64,000 nt of DNA from NCBI GenBank assembly GCA_963691815.1, contig OY829659.1, positions 30,174,170 through 30,238,169 of the forward strand. The letters are read 5' to 3'. The first letter of the stretch is position 1. Every line of letters begins with the position of its first letter. The notes under the pieces were generated by a model that worked only from the letters and a program-made list of their open reading frames with translations, was not told the DNA's origin and ran no database searches. The translations under genes were made by a program, and so were the position numbers. This DNA comes from Echiichthys vipera. Taxonomy: Eukaryota; Chordata; Actinopteri; Perciformes; Trachinidae. Shown piece after piece: positions 1-11,259 of the stretch.

Positions 1-679
1 GACAAAAAACACACGAAAACACCAAAAATATGTGATGAAACGACTTAAAAAAGACGCAAGACACCATTAAAACGTGAAAAATGATTAAAAACAGACAACA
101 CCAAATAAACATGACAAAACGACTAAAAACAGACGCAAAACTCCACAAAAACATCATGAAACGACTTAAAACAGATGAAAACACCACAAAAACGTGATGA
201 AACGACTAAAAAAAGACACAAACACCACAAAAACATGACAAAACGACTAAAAACGGATGAAAACACCACAAAAACATGACAAAACAACTAAAAACAGATG
301 AAAACACCACAAAAACATGACAAAACAACTAAAAACACAAGAAAACACCACAAATATGTGATGAAACGACTTGAAAATGAAGCAAGACAACACTAAAACG
401 TGACAAAATGATTAAAAAACAGACAACACCACAAAAACATGACAAAACGACTAAAAACAGACGCAAAACACCACAAAAACATGACAAAACGACTAAAAAC
501 GGATGAAAACAATCGAAAAGGTGACAAAAACGACTAAAAAAAGACGAAACACACCACAAAAACATGAAAAAACGACTAAAAGCAGAGAAAAACACCACAA
601 AAATATGATAAAACAACTAAAAACAGACGAAACACACCACAAAAACGTGATGAAACGACTAAAAACAGACGCAAGACAC

Positions 680-700
680 CATAAAAACGACTAAAAACTG
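680..700 (+). repeat. Variant ~32-bp monomer lacking the CGTGATGAAA block
   Basis: Here CACCATAAAAA runs directly into CGACTAAAAAC, so the fourth block CGTGATGAAA is missing and the monomer is shortened by 10 bp. Equivalent short monomers recur throughout, for example near 2,260, 3,080, 4,568, 13,520 and 38,466. Confidence 0.8.
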
Positions 701-728
701 ATGAAAACACCACAAAACCGTGAGGAAA

Positions 729-769
729 CGACTAAAAACAGATGAAAACACCACAAAAACGTGATGAAA
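729..769 (+). repeat. Reference 41-bp monomer
   Basis: This copy matches the most common form of each block and serves as the reference. Counting from its first base, A-tracts lie at monomer positions 6-10, 17-20, 27-31 and 39-41, with centres 8, 18.5, 29 and 40; the next copy starts its first tract centre at 49. Composition is A23 C8 G6 T4. Variable dinucleotides are at positions 1-2 (CG, CA or TG before ACT), 15-16 (CG, TG or CA before AAAA) and 32-33 (CG, CA or TG before TG). The A-tract after CGACT and the CACCACAAAAA block are the least variable parts by eye. Confidence 0.93.
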
Positions 770-2997
770 CAACTAAAAACAGACCGTGACACCACAAAAA
801 CGACTAAAAACAGATGAAAACACCACAGAAACGTGATGAAACGCCTCAAAACAGATGAAAACACTACAAACATGACAAAAAAACAACTAAAAACAGACGA
901 AAACATCACAAAAAGGTGATGAAATTCCTAAAAACAGACGAAAACACCACAAAAACGTGATGAAACGCCTCAAAACAGATGAAAACACTAAAAAACATGA
1001 CAAAAAAACAACTAAAAACAGACGAAAACATCACAAAAACGTGATGAAATTACTAAAAACAGACGAATACACCACAAAAACGTGATGAACCGACTTAAAA
1101 CAGATGAAAACACCACAAAAATGTGACAAAACGACTAAAAACATACGAAAACACCACAAGAACATGACAAAACAACTAAAAACAGACGCAAAACTCCAGA
1201 AAAACATGATGAAATTCCTAAAAACAGACGAAAACACCACAAAAACGTGATGAAACAACTAAAAACAGATGCAAAACTCAACAAAAACATGATGAAACGA
1301 CTAAAAACAGATGAAAACACCACAAAAACGTGATAAAACAACTAAAAACAGACGAAACACACCACAAAAACGTGATGAAACGACCAAAAACAGACGCAAG
1401 ACACCACAAAAATGTGACAAAGAGACTAAAATCAGATGAAAACAGCGCAAAAACGTGATGAAACAACTAAAAACAGACGCAAGACACTACAAAAACGACT
1501 AAAAACGGATGAAAACACCACAAAACATGTCAAAACAGCTAAAAACAGACGAAAACACCACAAAAACGTGATGAAACGACAAAAAACACACGAAAACACC
1601 ACAAATATGTGATGAAACGACTTAAAAAAGACGCAAGACACCACTAAAACGTGAAAAATGATTAAAAACAGACAACACCAAATAAACATGACAAAACGAC
1701 TAAAAACAGACGCAAAACTCCACAAAAACATCATGAAACGACTTAAAACAGATGAAAACACCACAAAAACGTGATGAAACGACTAAAAAAAGACACAAAC
1801 ACCACAAAAACATGACAAAACGACTAAAAACGGATGAAAACACCACAAAAACATGACAAAACAACTAAAAACAGATGAAAACACCACAAAAACATGACAA
1901 AACAACTAAAAACACAAGAAAACACCACAAATATGTGATGAAACGACTTGAAAATGACGCAAGACAACACTAAAACGTGACAAAATGATTAAAAAACAGA
2001 CAACACCACAAAAACATGACAAAACGACTAAAAACAGACGCAAAACACCACAAAAACATGACAAAACGACTAAAAACGGATGAAAACAATCGAAAAGGTG
2101 ACAAAAACGACTAAAAAAAGATGAAAACACCACAAAAACATGAAAAAACGACTAAAAGCAGAGAAAAACACCACAAAAATATGATAAAACAACTAAAAAC
2201 AGACGAAACACACCACAAAAACGTGATGAAACGACTAAAAACAGACGCAAGACACCATAAAAACGACTAAAAACTGATGAAAACACCACAAAACCGTGAG
2301 GAAACGACTAAAAACAGATGAAAACACCACAAAAACGTGATGAAACAACTAAAAACAGACCGTGACACCACAAAAACGACTAAAAACAGATGAAAACACC
2401 ACAGAAACGTGATGAAACGCCTCAAAACAGATGAAAACACTACAAACATGACAAAAAAACAACTAAAAACAGACGAAAACATCACAAAAAGGTGATGAAA
2501 TTCCTAAAAACAGACGAAAACACCACAAAAACGTGATGAAACGCCTCAAAACAGATGAAAACACTAAAAAACATGACAAAAAAACAACTAAAAACAGACG
2601 AAAACATCACAAAAACGTGATGAAATTACTAAAAACAGACGAATACACCACAAAAACGTGATGAACCGACTTAAAACAGATGAAAACACCACAAAAATGT
2701 GACAAAACGACTAAAAACAGACGAAAACACCACAAGAACATGACAAAACAACTACAAAAAGACGCAAAACCTTAGAAAAACATGATGAAATGACTAAAAA
2801 CAGATGAAAACACCACAAAAACGTGATAAAACAACTATAAACAGACGAAACACACCACAAAAACGTGATGAAACGACTAAAAACAAACACAAGACACCAC
2901 AAAAACGACTAAAAACAGATGAAAACACCACAAAAATGTGACATAAAGACTAAAAACAGATGAAAACAGCGCAAAAACATGATGAAACGCCTAAAAA

Positions 2998-3041
2998 CAG
3001 ATGAAAACAGATGAAAACAGATGAAAACAGTAGTAGTAGTT
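2998..3041 (+). repeat. (TAG)3 marker with decamer triplication, copy 1
   Basis: Three perfect tandem copies of the decamer CAGATGAAAA are followed by CAGTAGTAGTAGTT. The decamer is one sub-block of the 41-bp monomer, repeated alone. TAG trinucleotide runs occur nowhere else in the window apart from this motif, so it works as a landmark of one block lineage. Six copies are present. Confidence 0.92.
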
Positions 3042-3800
3042 GAAACAACTAAAAACAGACGCAAGACACCACAAAAACGACTAAAAACAGATGAAAACAC
3101 CACAGAAACGTGATGAAACACCTCAAAACAGATGAAAACACTAAAAACATGACAAAAAAAACAACTAAAAACAGACGAAAACATCACAAAAAGGTGATGA
3201 AATTCCTAAAAACAGACGAAAACACCACAAAAACGTAATGAAACAACTAAAAACAGATGCAAAACTCAACAAAAACATGATGAAACGACTAAAAACAGAT
3301 GAAAACACCACAAAAACGTGATAAAACAACTAAAAACAGACGAAACACACCACAAAAACGTGATGAAACGACCAAAAACAGACGCAAGACACCACAAAAA
3401 TGTGACAAAGAGACTAAAATCAGATGAAAACAGCGCAAAAACGTGATGAAACAACTAAAAACAGACGCAAGACACTACAAAAACGACTAAAAACGGATGA
3501 AAACACCACAAAACATGTCAAAACAGCTAAAAACAGACGAAAACACCACAAAAACGTGATGAAACGACAAAAAACACACGAAAACACCACAAATATGTGA
3601 TGAAACGACTTAAAAAAGACGCAAGACACCACTAAAACGTGAAAAATGATTAAAAACAGACAACACCACAAAAACATGACAAAACGACTAAAAACAGACG
3701 CAAAACTCCACAAAAACATTATGAAACGACTTAAAACAGATGAAAACACCACAAAAATGTGATGAAACGACTAAAAACGGACGAAAACACCATAAAAACA

Positions 3801-3837
3801 TGACAAAACGGATGAAAACACGCGAAAAGGTGACAAA
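3801..3837 (+). repeat. Variant monomer with a 10-bp block deletion
   Basis: The sequence ACATGACAAAACGGATGAAAAC lacks the ten bases ACTAAAAACG present in the full form near 1,812-1,840 (ACAAAACGACTAAAAACGGATG). The deletion removes one A-tract and exactly about one helical turn. The same variant recurs near 6,583, 8,853, 10,710, 12,073, 17,394, 17,793, 22,128, 23,658, 24,459, 26,872, 29,217, 56,998 and 59,242. Confidence 0.78.
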
Positions 3838-4490
3838 AACGACTAAAACAGATGAAAACACCACAAGAACGTGACAAAACGACTCAAAGCAGATGAAAAC
3901 ACCACAAAAATGTGATGAAACAACTTAAAACAGATGAAAACACCACAAAAACGTGATGAAACAACTAAAAACAGACGCAAGACACCACAAAAACGACTAA
4001 AAACAGATGAAAACACCACAGAAACGTGATGAAACGCCTCAAAACAGATGAAAACACTAAAAAACATGACAAAAAAACAACTAAAAACAGACGAAAACAT
4101 CACAAAAACGTGATGAAATTACTAAAAACAGACGAATACACCACAAAAACGTGATGAACCGACTTAAAACAGATGAAAACACCACAAAAATGTGACAAAA
4201 CGACTAAAAACAGACGAAAACACCACAAGAACATGACAAAACAACTAAAAACAGACGCAAAACCTTAGAAAAACATGATGAAATGACTAAAAACAGATGA
4301 AAACACCACAAAAACGTGATAAAACAACTATAAACAGACGAAACACACCACAAAAACGTGATGAAACGACTAAAAACAAACACAAGACACCACAAAAACG
4401 ACTAAAAACAGATGAAAACACCACAAAAATGTGACAAAAAGACTAAAAACAGATGAAAACAGCGCAAAAACATGATGAAACGCCTAAAAA

Positions 4491-4534
4491 CAGATGAAAA
4501 CAGATGAAAACAGATGAAAACAGTAGTAGTAGTT
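4491..4534 (+). repeat. (TAG)3 marker, copy 2
   Basis: Same 44-bp motif as at 2,998: three CAGATGAAAA decamers then CAGTAGTAGTAGTT. It lies 1,493 bp after copy 1 and 577 bp before copy 3. Confidence 0.92.
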
Positions 4535-5067
4535 GAAACAACTAAAAACAGACGCAAGACACCACAAAAACGACTAAAAACAGATGAAAACACCACAGAA
4601 ACGTGATGAAACGCCTCAAAACAGATGAAAACACTAAAAAACATGACAAAAAAACAACTAAAAACAGACGAAAACATCACAAAAACGTGATGAAATTACT
4701 AAAAACAGACGAAAACACCACAAAAACGTGATGAACCGACTTAAAACAGATGAAAACACCACAAAAATGTGACAAAACGACTAAAAACAGACGAAAACAC
4801 CACAAGAACATGACAAAACAACTAAAAACAGACGCAAAACCTTAGAAAAACATGATGAAATGACTAAAAACAGATGAAAACACCACAAAAACGTGATAAA
4901 ACAACTATAAACAGACGAAACACACCACAAAAACGTGATGAAACGACTAAAAACAAACACAAGACACCACAAAAACGACTAAAAACAGATGAAAACACCA
5001 CAAAAATGTGACAAAAAGACTAAAAACAGATGAAAACAGCGCAAAAACATGATGAAACGCCTAAAAA

Positions 5068-5111
5068 CAGATGAAAACAGATGAAAACAGATGAAAACAG
5101 TAGTAGTAGTT
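5068..5111 (+). repeat. (TAG)3 marker, copy 3
   Basis: Same 44-bp motif, exactly 577 bp after copy 2; it fixes the period of the local tandem array. Confidence 0.92.
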
Positions 5112-5253
5112 GAAACAACTAAAAACAGACGCAAGACACCACAAAAACGACTAAAAACAGATGAAAACACCACAAAAACGTGATGAAACGCCTCAAAACA
5201 GATGAAAACACTAAAAACATGACAAAAAAAACAACTAAAAACAGACGAAAACA

Positions 5254-7545
5254 TCACAAAAAGGTGATGAGATTCCTAAAAACAGACGAAAACACCACAA
5301 AAACGTGATGAACCGACTTAAAACAGATGAAAACACCCAGAAAATGTGACAAATCGACTAAAAACATACGAAAACACCACAAGAACATGACAAAACAACT
5401 AAAAACAGACGCAAAACTCCAGAAAAACATGATGAAATTCCTAAAAACAGACCAAAACACCACAACAACGTGATGAAACAACTAAAAACAGATGCAAAAC
5501 TCAACAAAAACATGATGAAACGACTAAAAACAGATGAAAACACTACAAAAACATGATGAAACGACCAAAAACAGACGCAAGACACCACAAAAATGTGACA
5601 AAGAGACTAAAATCAGATGAATACAGCGCAAAAACGTGATGAAACGCCTAAAAACAGATGAAAACACCACAAAAACATGTCAAAACAGCTAAAAACAGAC
5701 GAAAACACCACAAAAACGTGATGAAACGACAAAAAACACATGAAAACACCACAAATATGTGATGAAACGACTTAAAATTGACGCAAGACACCACTAAAAC
5801 GTGACAAAATAATTAAAAACAGACAACACCAAAAAAACATGACAAAACGACTAAAAACAGAAGCAAAACTCCACAAAAACGTGATAAAACAACTATAAAC
5901 AGACGAAAACACTACAAAAACGTGATGAAAAAACTAAAAACAGACGGAAAGCTCAACAAAAACATGACAAAACGACTAAAAACAGACACAAAACTCCACA
6001 AAATCGTGATGAAACAACTAAAAACAGATGAAAACACCACAAAAACTTGATAAAACAACTACAAAACAGACGAAACACACCACAAAAACATGAAAAAACA
6101 AATAAAAACAGATGAAAACACCTCGAGAAAGGTGACAAAAACGACTAAAAACAGATGAAAACACCACAATAACGTGATGAAACGACTTAAAACAGATGAA
6201 AACACCACAAAAACGTGATGAAACAACTAAAAACAGACGCAAGACACTACAAAAACGACTAAAAACGGATGAAAACACCACAAAACATGTCAAAACAGCT
6301 AAAAACAGACGAAAACACCACAAAAACGTGATGAAACGACAAAAAACACACGAAAACACCACAAATATGTGATGAAACGACTTAAAAAAGACGCAAGACA
6401 CCACTAAAACGTGAAAAATGATTAAAAACAGACAACACCACAAAAACATGACAAAACGACTAAAAACAGACGCAAAACTCCACAAAAACATTATGAAACG
6501 ACTTAAAACAGATGAAAACACCACAAAAATGTGATGAAATGACTAAAAACGGACGAAAACACCATAAAAACATGACAAAACGGATGAAAACACGCGAAAA
6601 GGTGACAAAAACGACTAAAACAGATGAAAACACCACAAGAACGTGACAAAACGACTCAAAGCAGATGAAAACACCACAAAAATGTGATGAAACAACTTAA
6701 AACAGATGAAAACACCACAAAAACGTGATGAAACAACTAAAAACAGACGCAAGACACCACAAAAACGACTAAAAACAGATGAAAACACCACAGAAACGTG
6801 ATGAAACGCCTCAAAACAGATGAAAACACTAAAAAACATGACAAAAAAACAACTAAAAACAGACGAAAACATCACAAAAACGTGATGAAATTACTAAAAA
6901 CTGACGAATACACCACAAAAACGTGATGAACCGACTTAAAACAGATGAAAACACCACAAAAATGTGACAAAACGACTAAAAACAGACGAAAACACCACAA
7001 GAACATGACAAAACAACTAAAAACAGACGCAAAACCTTAGAAAAACATGATGAAATGACTAAAAACAGATGAAAACACCACAAAAACGTGATAAAACAAC
7101 TATAAACAGACGAAACACACCACAAAAACGTGATGAAACGACTAAAAACAAACACAAGACACCACAAAAACGACTAAAAACAGATGAAAACACCACAAAA
7201 ATGTGACAAAAAGACTAAAAACAGATGAAAACAGCGCAAAAACATGATGAAACGCCTAAAAACAGATGAAAACAGATGAAAACAGATGAAAACAGTAGTA
7301 GTAGTTGAAACAACTAAAAACAGACGCAAGACACCACAAAAACGACTAAAAACAGATGAAAACACCACAGAAACGTGATGAAACACCTCAAAACAGATGA
7401 AAACACTAAAAACATGACAAAAAAAACAACTAAAAACAGACGAAAACATCACAAAAAGGTGATGAGATTCCTAAAAACAGACGAAAACACCACAAAAACG
7501 TGATGAACCGACTTAAAACAGATGAAAACACCCAGAAAATGCGAC
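5254..7545 (+). repeat. Satellite segment sharing blocks with 3.4-4.7 kb and 7.2-7.8 kb
   Basis: Only satellite monomers are present. About 6,212-7,400 repeats 3,440-4,630 at offset 2,772, including the (TAG)3 marker at 7,263-7,306. About 4,979-5,540 is repeated at 7,174-7,735 (offset 2,195); after 5,541 the offset becomes 2,237, a change of 42 bp, because the later copy carries one extra 42-bp monomer. No gene or unique sequence is visible. Confidence 0.84.
7263..7306 (+). repeat. (TAG)3 marker, copy 4
   Basis: Same 44-bp motif, 2,195 bp after copy 3 and 2,772 bp after copy 2. It is the last one before a gap of about 15.6 kb without the motif. Confidence 0.92.
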
Positions 7546-10500
7546 AAAACGACTAAAAACATACGAAAACACCACAAGAACATGACAAAACAACTAAAAA
7601 CAGACGCAAAACTCCAGAAAAACATGATGAAATTACTAAAAACAGACGAAAACACCACAAAAACGTGATGAAACAACTAAAAACAGATGCAAAACTCAAC
7701 AAAAACATGATGAAACGACTAAAAACAGATGAAAACACCACAAAAACGTGATAAAACAACTAAAAACAGACGAAACACACCACAAAAACGTGATGAAACG
7801 ACCAAAAACAGACGCAAGACACCACAAAAATGTGACAAAGAGACTAAAATCAGATGAAAACAGCGCAAAAACGTGATGAAACGCCTAAAAACAGATGAAA
7901 ACACCACAAAAACATGTCAAAACAGCTAAAAACAGACGAAAACACCACAAAAACGTGATGAAACGACAAAAAACACATGAAAACACCACAAATATGTGAT
8001 GAAACGACTTAAAATTGACGCAAGACACCACTAAAACGTGACAAAATAATTAAAAACAGACAACACCAAAAAAACATGACAAAACGACTAAAAAAAGAAG
8101 CAAAACTCCACAAAAACATTATGAAACGACTTAAAACAGATGAAAACACCACAAAAACGTGATGAAAAAACTAAAAACAGACGGAAAGCTCAACAAAAAC
8201 ATGACAAAACGACTAAAAACAGACACAAAACTCCACAAAATCGTGATGAAACAACTAAAAACAGATGAAAACACCACAAAAACTTGATAAAACAACTACA
8301 AAACAGACGAAACACACCACAAAAACATGAAAAACAAATAAAAACGGATGAAAACACCTCGAAAAGGTGACAAAAACGACTAAAAAAAGATGAAAACATC
8401 ACAAAAACTTGAAAAAACGACTAAAAACAGATGAAAACACCACAATAACGTGATGAAACGACTTAAAACAGATGAAAACACCACAAAAACGTGATAAAAC
8501 AACTAAAAACAGACGCAAGACACTACAAAAACGACTAAAAACGGATGAAAACACCACAAAACATGTCAAAACAGCTAAAAACAGACGAAAACACCACAAA
8601 AACTTGATGAAACGACAAAAAACACACGAAAACACCACAAATATGTGATGAAACGACTTAAAAATGACGCAAGACACCACTAAAACGTGACAAAATGATT
8701 AAAAACAGACAACACCACAAAAATATGACAAAACGACTAAAAACAGACGCAAAACTCCACAAAAACATTATGAAACGACTTAAAACAGATGAAAACACCA
8801 CAAAAATGTGATAAAACGACTAAAAACAGACGAAAACACCATAAAAACATGACAAAACGGATGAAAACACGCGAAAAGGTGACAAAAACGACTAAAACAG
8901 ATGAAAACACCACAAGAACGTGACAAAACGACTCAAAGCAGATGAAAACACCACAAAAATGTGATGAAACAACTTAAAACAGATGAAAACACCACAAAAA
9001 CGTGATGAAACAACTAAAAACAGACGCAAGACACCACAAAAACGACTAAAAACAGATGAAAACACCACAGAAACGTGATGAAACGCCTCAAAACAGATGA
9101 AAACACTAAAAAACATGATAAAAAAACAACTAAAGACTGACGAAAACATCACAAAAACGTGATGAAATTACTAAAAACAGACGAATACACCACAAAAACG
9201 TGATGAACCGACTTAAAACAGATGAAAACACCACAAAAATGTGACAAAACGACTAAAAACAGACGCAAAACCTTAGAAAAACATGATGAAATGACTAAAA
9301 ACAGATGAAAACACCACAAAATCGTGATAAAACAACTATAAACAGACGAAACACACCACAAAAACGTGATGAAAAGACTAAAAACAAACACAAGACACCA
9401 CAAAAACGACTAAAAACATACGAAAACACCACAAGAACATGACAAAACAACTAAAAACAGACGCAAAACTCCAGAAAAACATGATGAAATTACTAAAAAC
9501 AGACGAAAACACCACAAAAACGTGATGAAACAACTAAAAACAGATGCAAAACTCAACAAAAACATGATGAAACGACTAAAAACAGATGAAAACACCACAA
9601 AAACGTGATAAAACAACTAAAAACAGACGAAACACACCACAAAAACGTGATGAAACGACCAAAAACAGACGCAAGACACCACAAAAATGTGACAAAGAGA
9701 CTAAAATCAGATGAAAACAGCGCAAAAACGTGATGAAACGCCTAAAAACAGATGAAAACACCACAAAAACATGTCAAAACAGCTAAAAACAGACGAAAAC
9801 ACCACAAAAACGTGATGAAACGACAAAAAACACATGAAAACACCACAAATATGTGATGAAACGACTTAAAATTGACGCAAGACACCACTAAAACGTGACA
9901 AAATAATTAAAAACAGACAACACCAAAAAAACATGACAAAACGACTAAAAAAAGAAGCAAAACTCCACAAAAACATTATGAAACGACTTAAAACAGATGA
10001 AAACACCACAAAAACGTGATGAAAAAACTAAAAACAGACGGAAAGCTCAACAAAAACATGACAAAACGACTAAAAACAGACACAAAACTCCACAAAATCG
10101 TGATGAAACAACTAAAAACAGATGAAAACACCACAAAAACTTGATAAAACAACTACAAAACAGACGAAACACACCACAAAAACATGAAAAACAAATAAAA
10201 ACGGATGAAAACACCTCGAAAAGGTGACAAAAACGACTAAAAAAAGATGAAAACACCACAAAAACTTGAAAAAACGACTAAAAACTGATGAAAACACCAC
10301 AATAACGTGATGAAACGACTTAAAACAGATGAAAACACCACAAAAACGTGATAAAACAACTAAAAACAGACGCAAGACACTACAAAAACGACTAAAAACG
10401 GATGAAAACACCACAAAACATGTCAAAACAGCTAAAAACAGACGAAAACACCACAAAAACTTGATGAAACGACAAAAAACACACGAAAACACCACAAATA

Positions 10501-11259
10501 TGTGATGAAACGACTTAAAAATGACGCAAGACACCACTAAAACGTGACAAAATGATTAAAAACAGACAACACCACAAAAATATGACAAAACGACTAAAAA
10601 CAGACGCAAAACTCCACAAAAACATTATGAAACGACTTAAAACAGATGAAAACACCACAAAAATGTGATAAAACGACTAAAAACAGACGAAAACACCATA
10701 AAAACATGACAAAACGGATGAAAACACGCGAAAAGGTGACAAAAACGACTAAAACAGATGAAAACACCACAAGAACGTGACAAAACGACTCAAAGCAGAT
10801 GAAAACACCACAAAAATGTGATGAAACAACTTAAAACAGATGAAAACACCACAAAAACGTGATGAAACAACTAAAAACAGACGCAAGACACCACAAAAAC
10901 GACTAAAAACAGATGAAAACACCACAGAAACGTGATGAAACGCCTCAAAACAGATGAAAACACTAAAAAACATGATAAAAAAACAACTAAAGACTGACGA
11001 AAACATCACAAAAACGTGATGAAATTACTAAAAACAGACGAATACACCACAAAAACGTGATGAACCGACTTAAAACAGATGAAAACACCACAAAAATGTG
11101 ACAAAACGACTAAAAACAGACGCAAAACCTTAGAAAAACATGATGAAATGACTAAAAACAGATGAAAACACCACAAAATCGTGATAAAACAACTATAAAC
11201 AGACGAAACACACCACAAAAACGTGATGAAACGACTAAAAACAAACACAAGACACCACA
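7546..11259 (+). repeat. Higher-order tandem duplication, period 1,857 bp
   Basis: Two adjacent copies (7,546-9,402 and 9,403-11,259) align at a constant offset of 1,857 bp. The junction is visible at 9,407, where ACAAGACACCACAAAAA runs into the CGACTAAAAACATACG form that begins copy one. Only scattered differences were seen, for example AACATCAC near 8,397 against AACACCAC near 10,254, and GAAAAGAC near 9,373 against GAAACGAC near 11,230. The constant offset over the full unit means no net indels between copies, so the duplication is recent. Both copies carry the CACCT/AGGTG hairpin monomer. Confidence 0.9.
8355..8369 (+). repeat. Small inverted repeat (CACCT-CGAAA-AGGTG) in a monomer variant
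   Basis: A perfect 5-bp inverted repeat, CACCT and AGGTG, flanks a CGAAA loop. It stands out because the T-poor top strand otherwise offers almost no self-complementarity. The same 15 bases recur at 10,212-10,226, 11,489-11,503, 13,313-13,327, 14,006-14,020, 15,640-15,654, 18,735-18,749, 34,614-34,628 and at many further places to 61 kb. Related forms with weaker stems (CACGCGAAAAGGTG, AATCGAAAAGGTG) are also common. No function can be assigned. Confidence 0.7.

Larger units (their letters stand above)
1..2706 (+). repeat. Higher-order tandem duplication, period ~1,577 bp
   Basis: Bases 1 to about 1,130 align with 1,578 to about 2,706. The offset is 1,577 bp at first and 1,576 bp after about 550, where the first copy has a GACGAAACACACC form and the second a GATGAAAACACC form. 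Other differences are few, for example T67 against C1644 and A381 against C1958. Copy two is cut short: from about 2,711 it continues into a different block carrying the CCTTAG variant, whereas copy one continues with ACTCCAG. The stretch 1,210-1,787 is also repeated at about 3,198-3,775 (offset 1,988), showing that the duplications interleave and do not form one simple row. Confidence 0.88.
2707..3956 (+). repeat. Satellite segment mixing CCTTAG-type, (TAG)3 and ACTCAAC-type blocks
   Basis: This stretch contains only satellite monomers. It starts with a block bearing GCAAAACCTTAGAAAAACATG, passes through the first (TAG)3 marker at 2,998-3,041, then from about 3,198 repeats 1,210-1,787. From about 3,440 it is the left part of a block seen again from about 6,212 (offset 2,772). 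No gene or foreign insertion is visible. Confidence 0.85.
3957..5253 (+). repeat. Higher-order tandem array, period 577 bp
   Basis: Two full copies (about 3,957-4,533 and 4,534-5,110) and a partial third (from 5,111) follow each other at a 577-bp offset. Each full copy ends in the same marker, three CAGATGAAAA decamers followed by TAGTAGTAGT, at 4,491-4,534 and 5,068-5,111. 577 is 14 monomers plus 3 bp. The same marker at 2,998 lies 1,493 bp before the one at 4,491, so the block had a longer history before the 577-bp step. Confidence 0.88.

Noticed and set aside
2998..3041. (TAG)3 run as an expanding microsatellite
   Set aside because: All six copies carry the same three-plus repeat length, so there is no sign of expansion; it behaves as a fixed block marker.
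6018..6524. Minus-strand reading frame of 168 codons, and many like it of 60-176 codons across the window
   Set aside because: The translations are repeated F/V/S/C-rich strings (FHHVFVVFSSVFSRF) that follow from reading the monomer through three frames. Lengths depend only on whether CTAAAAAC or CTTAAAAC falls in one phase. No domain, no conserved frame, no upstream signal.
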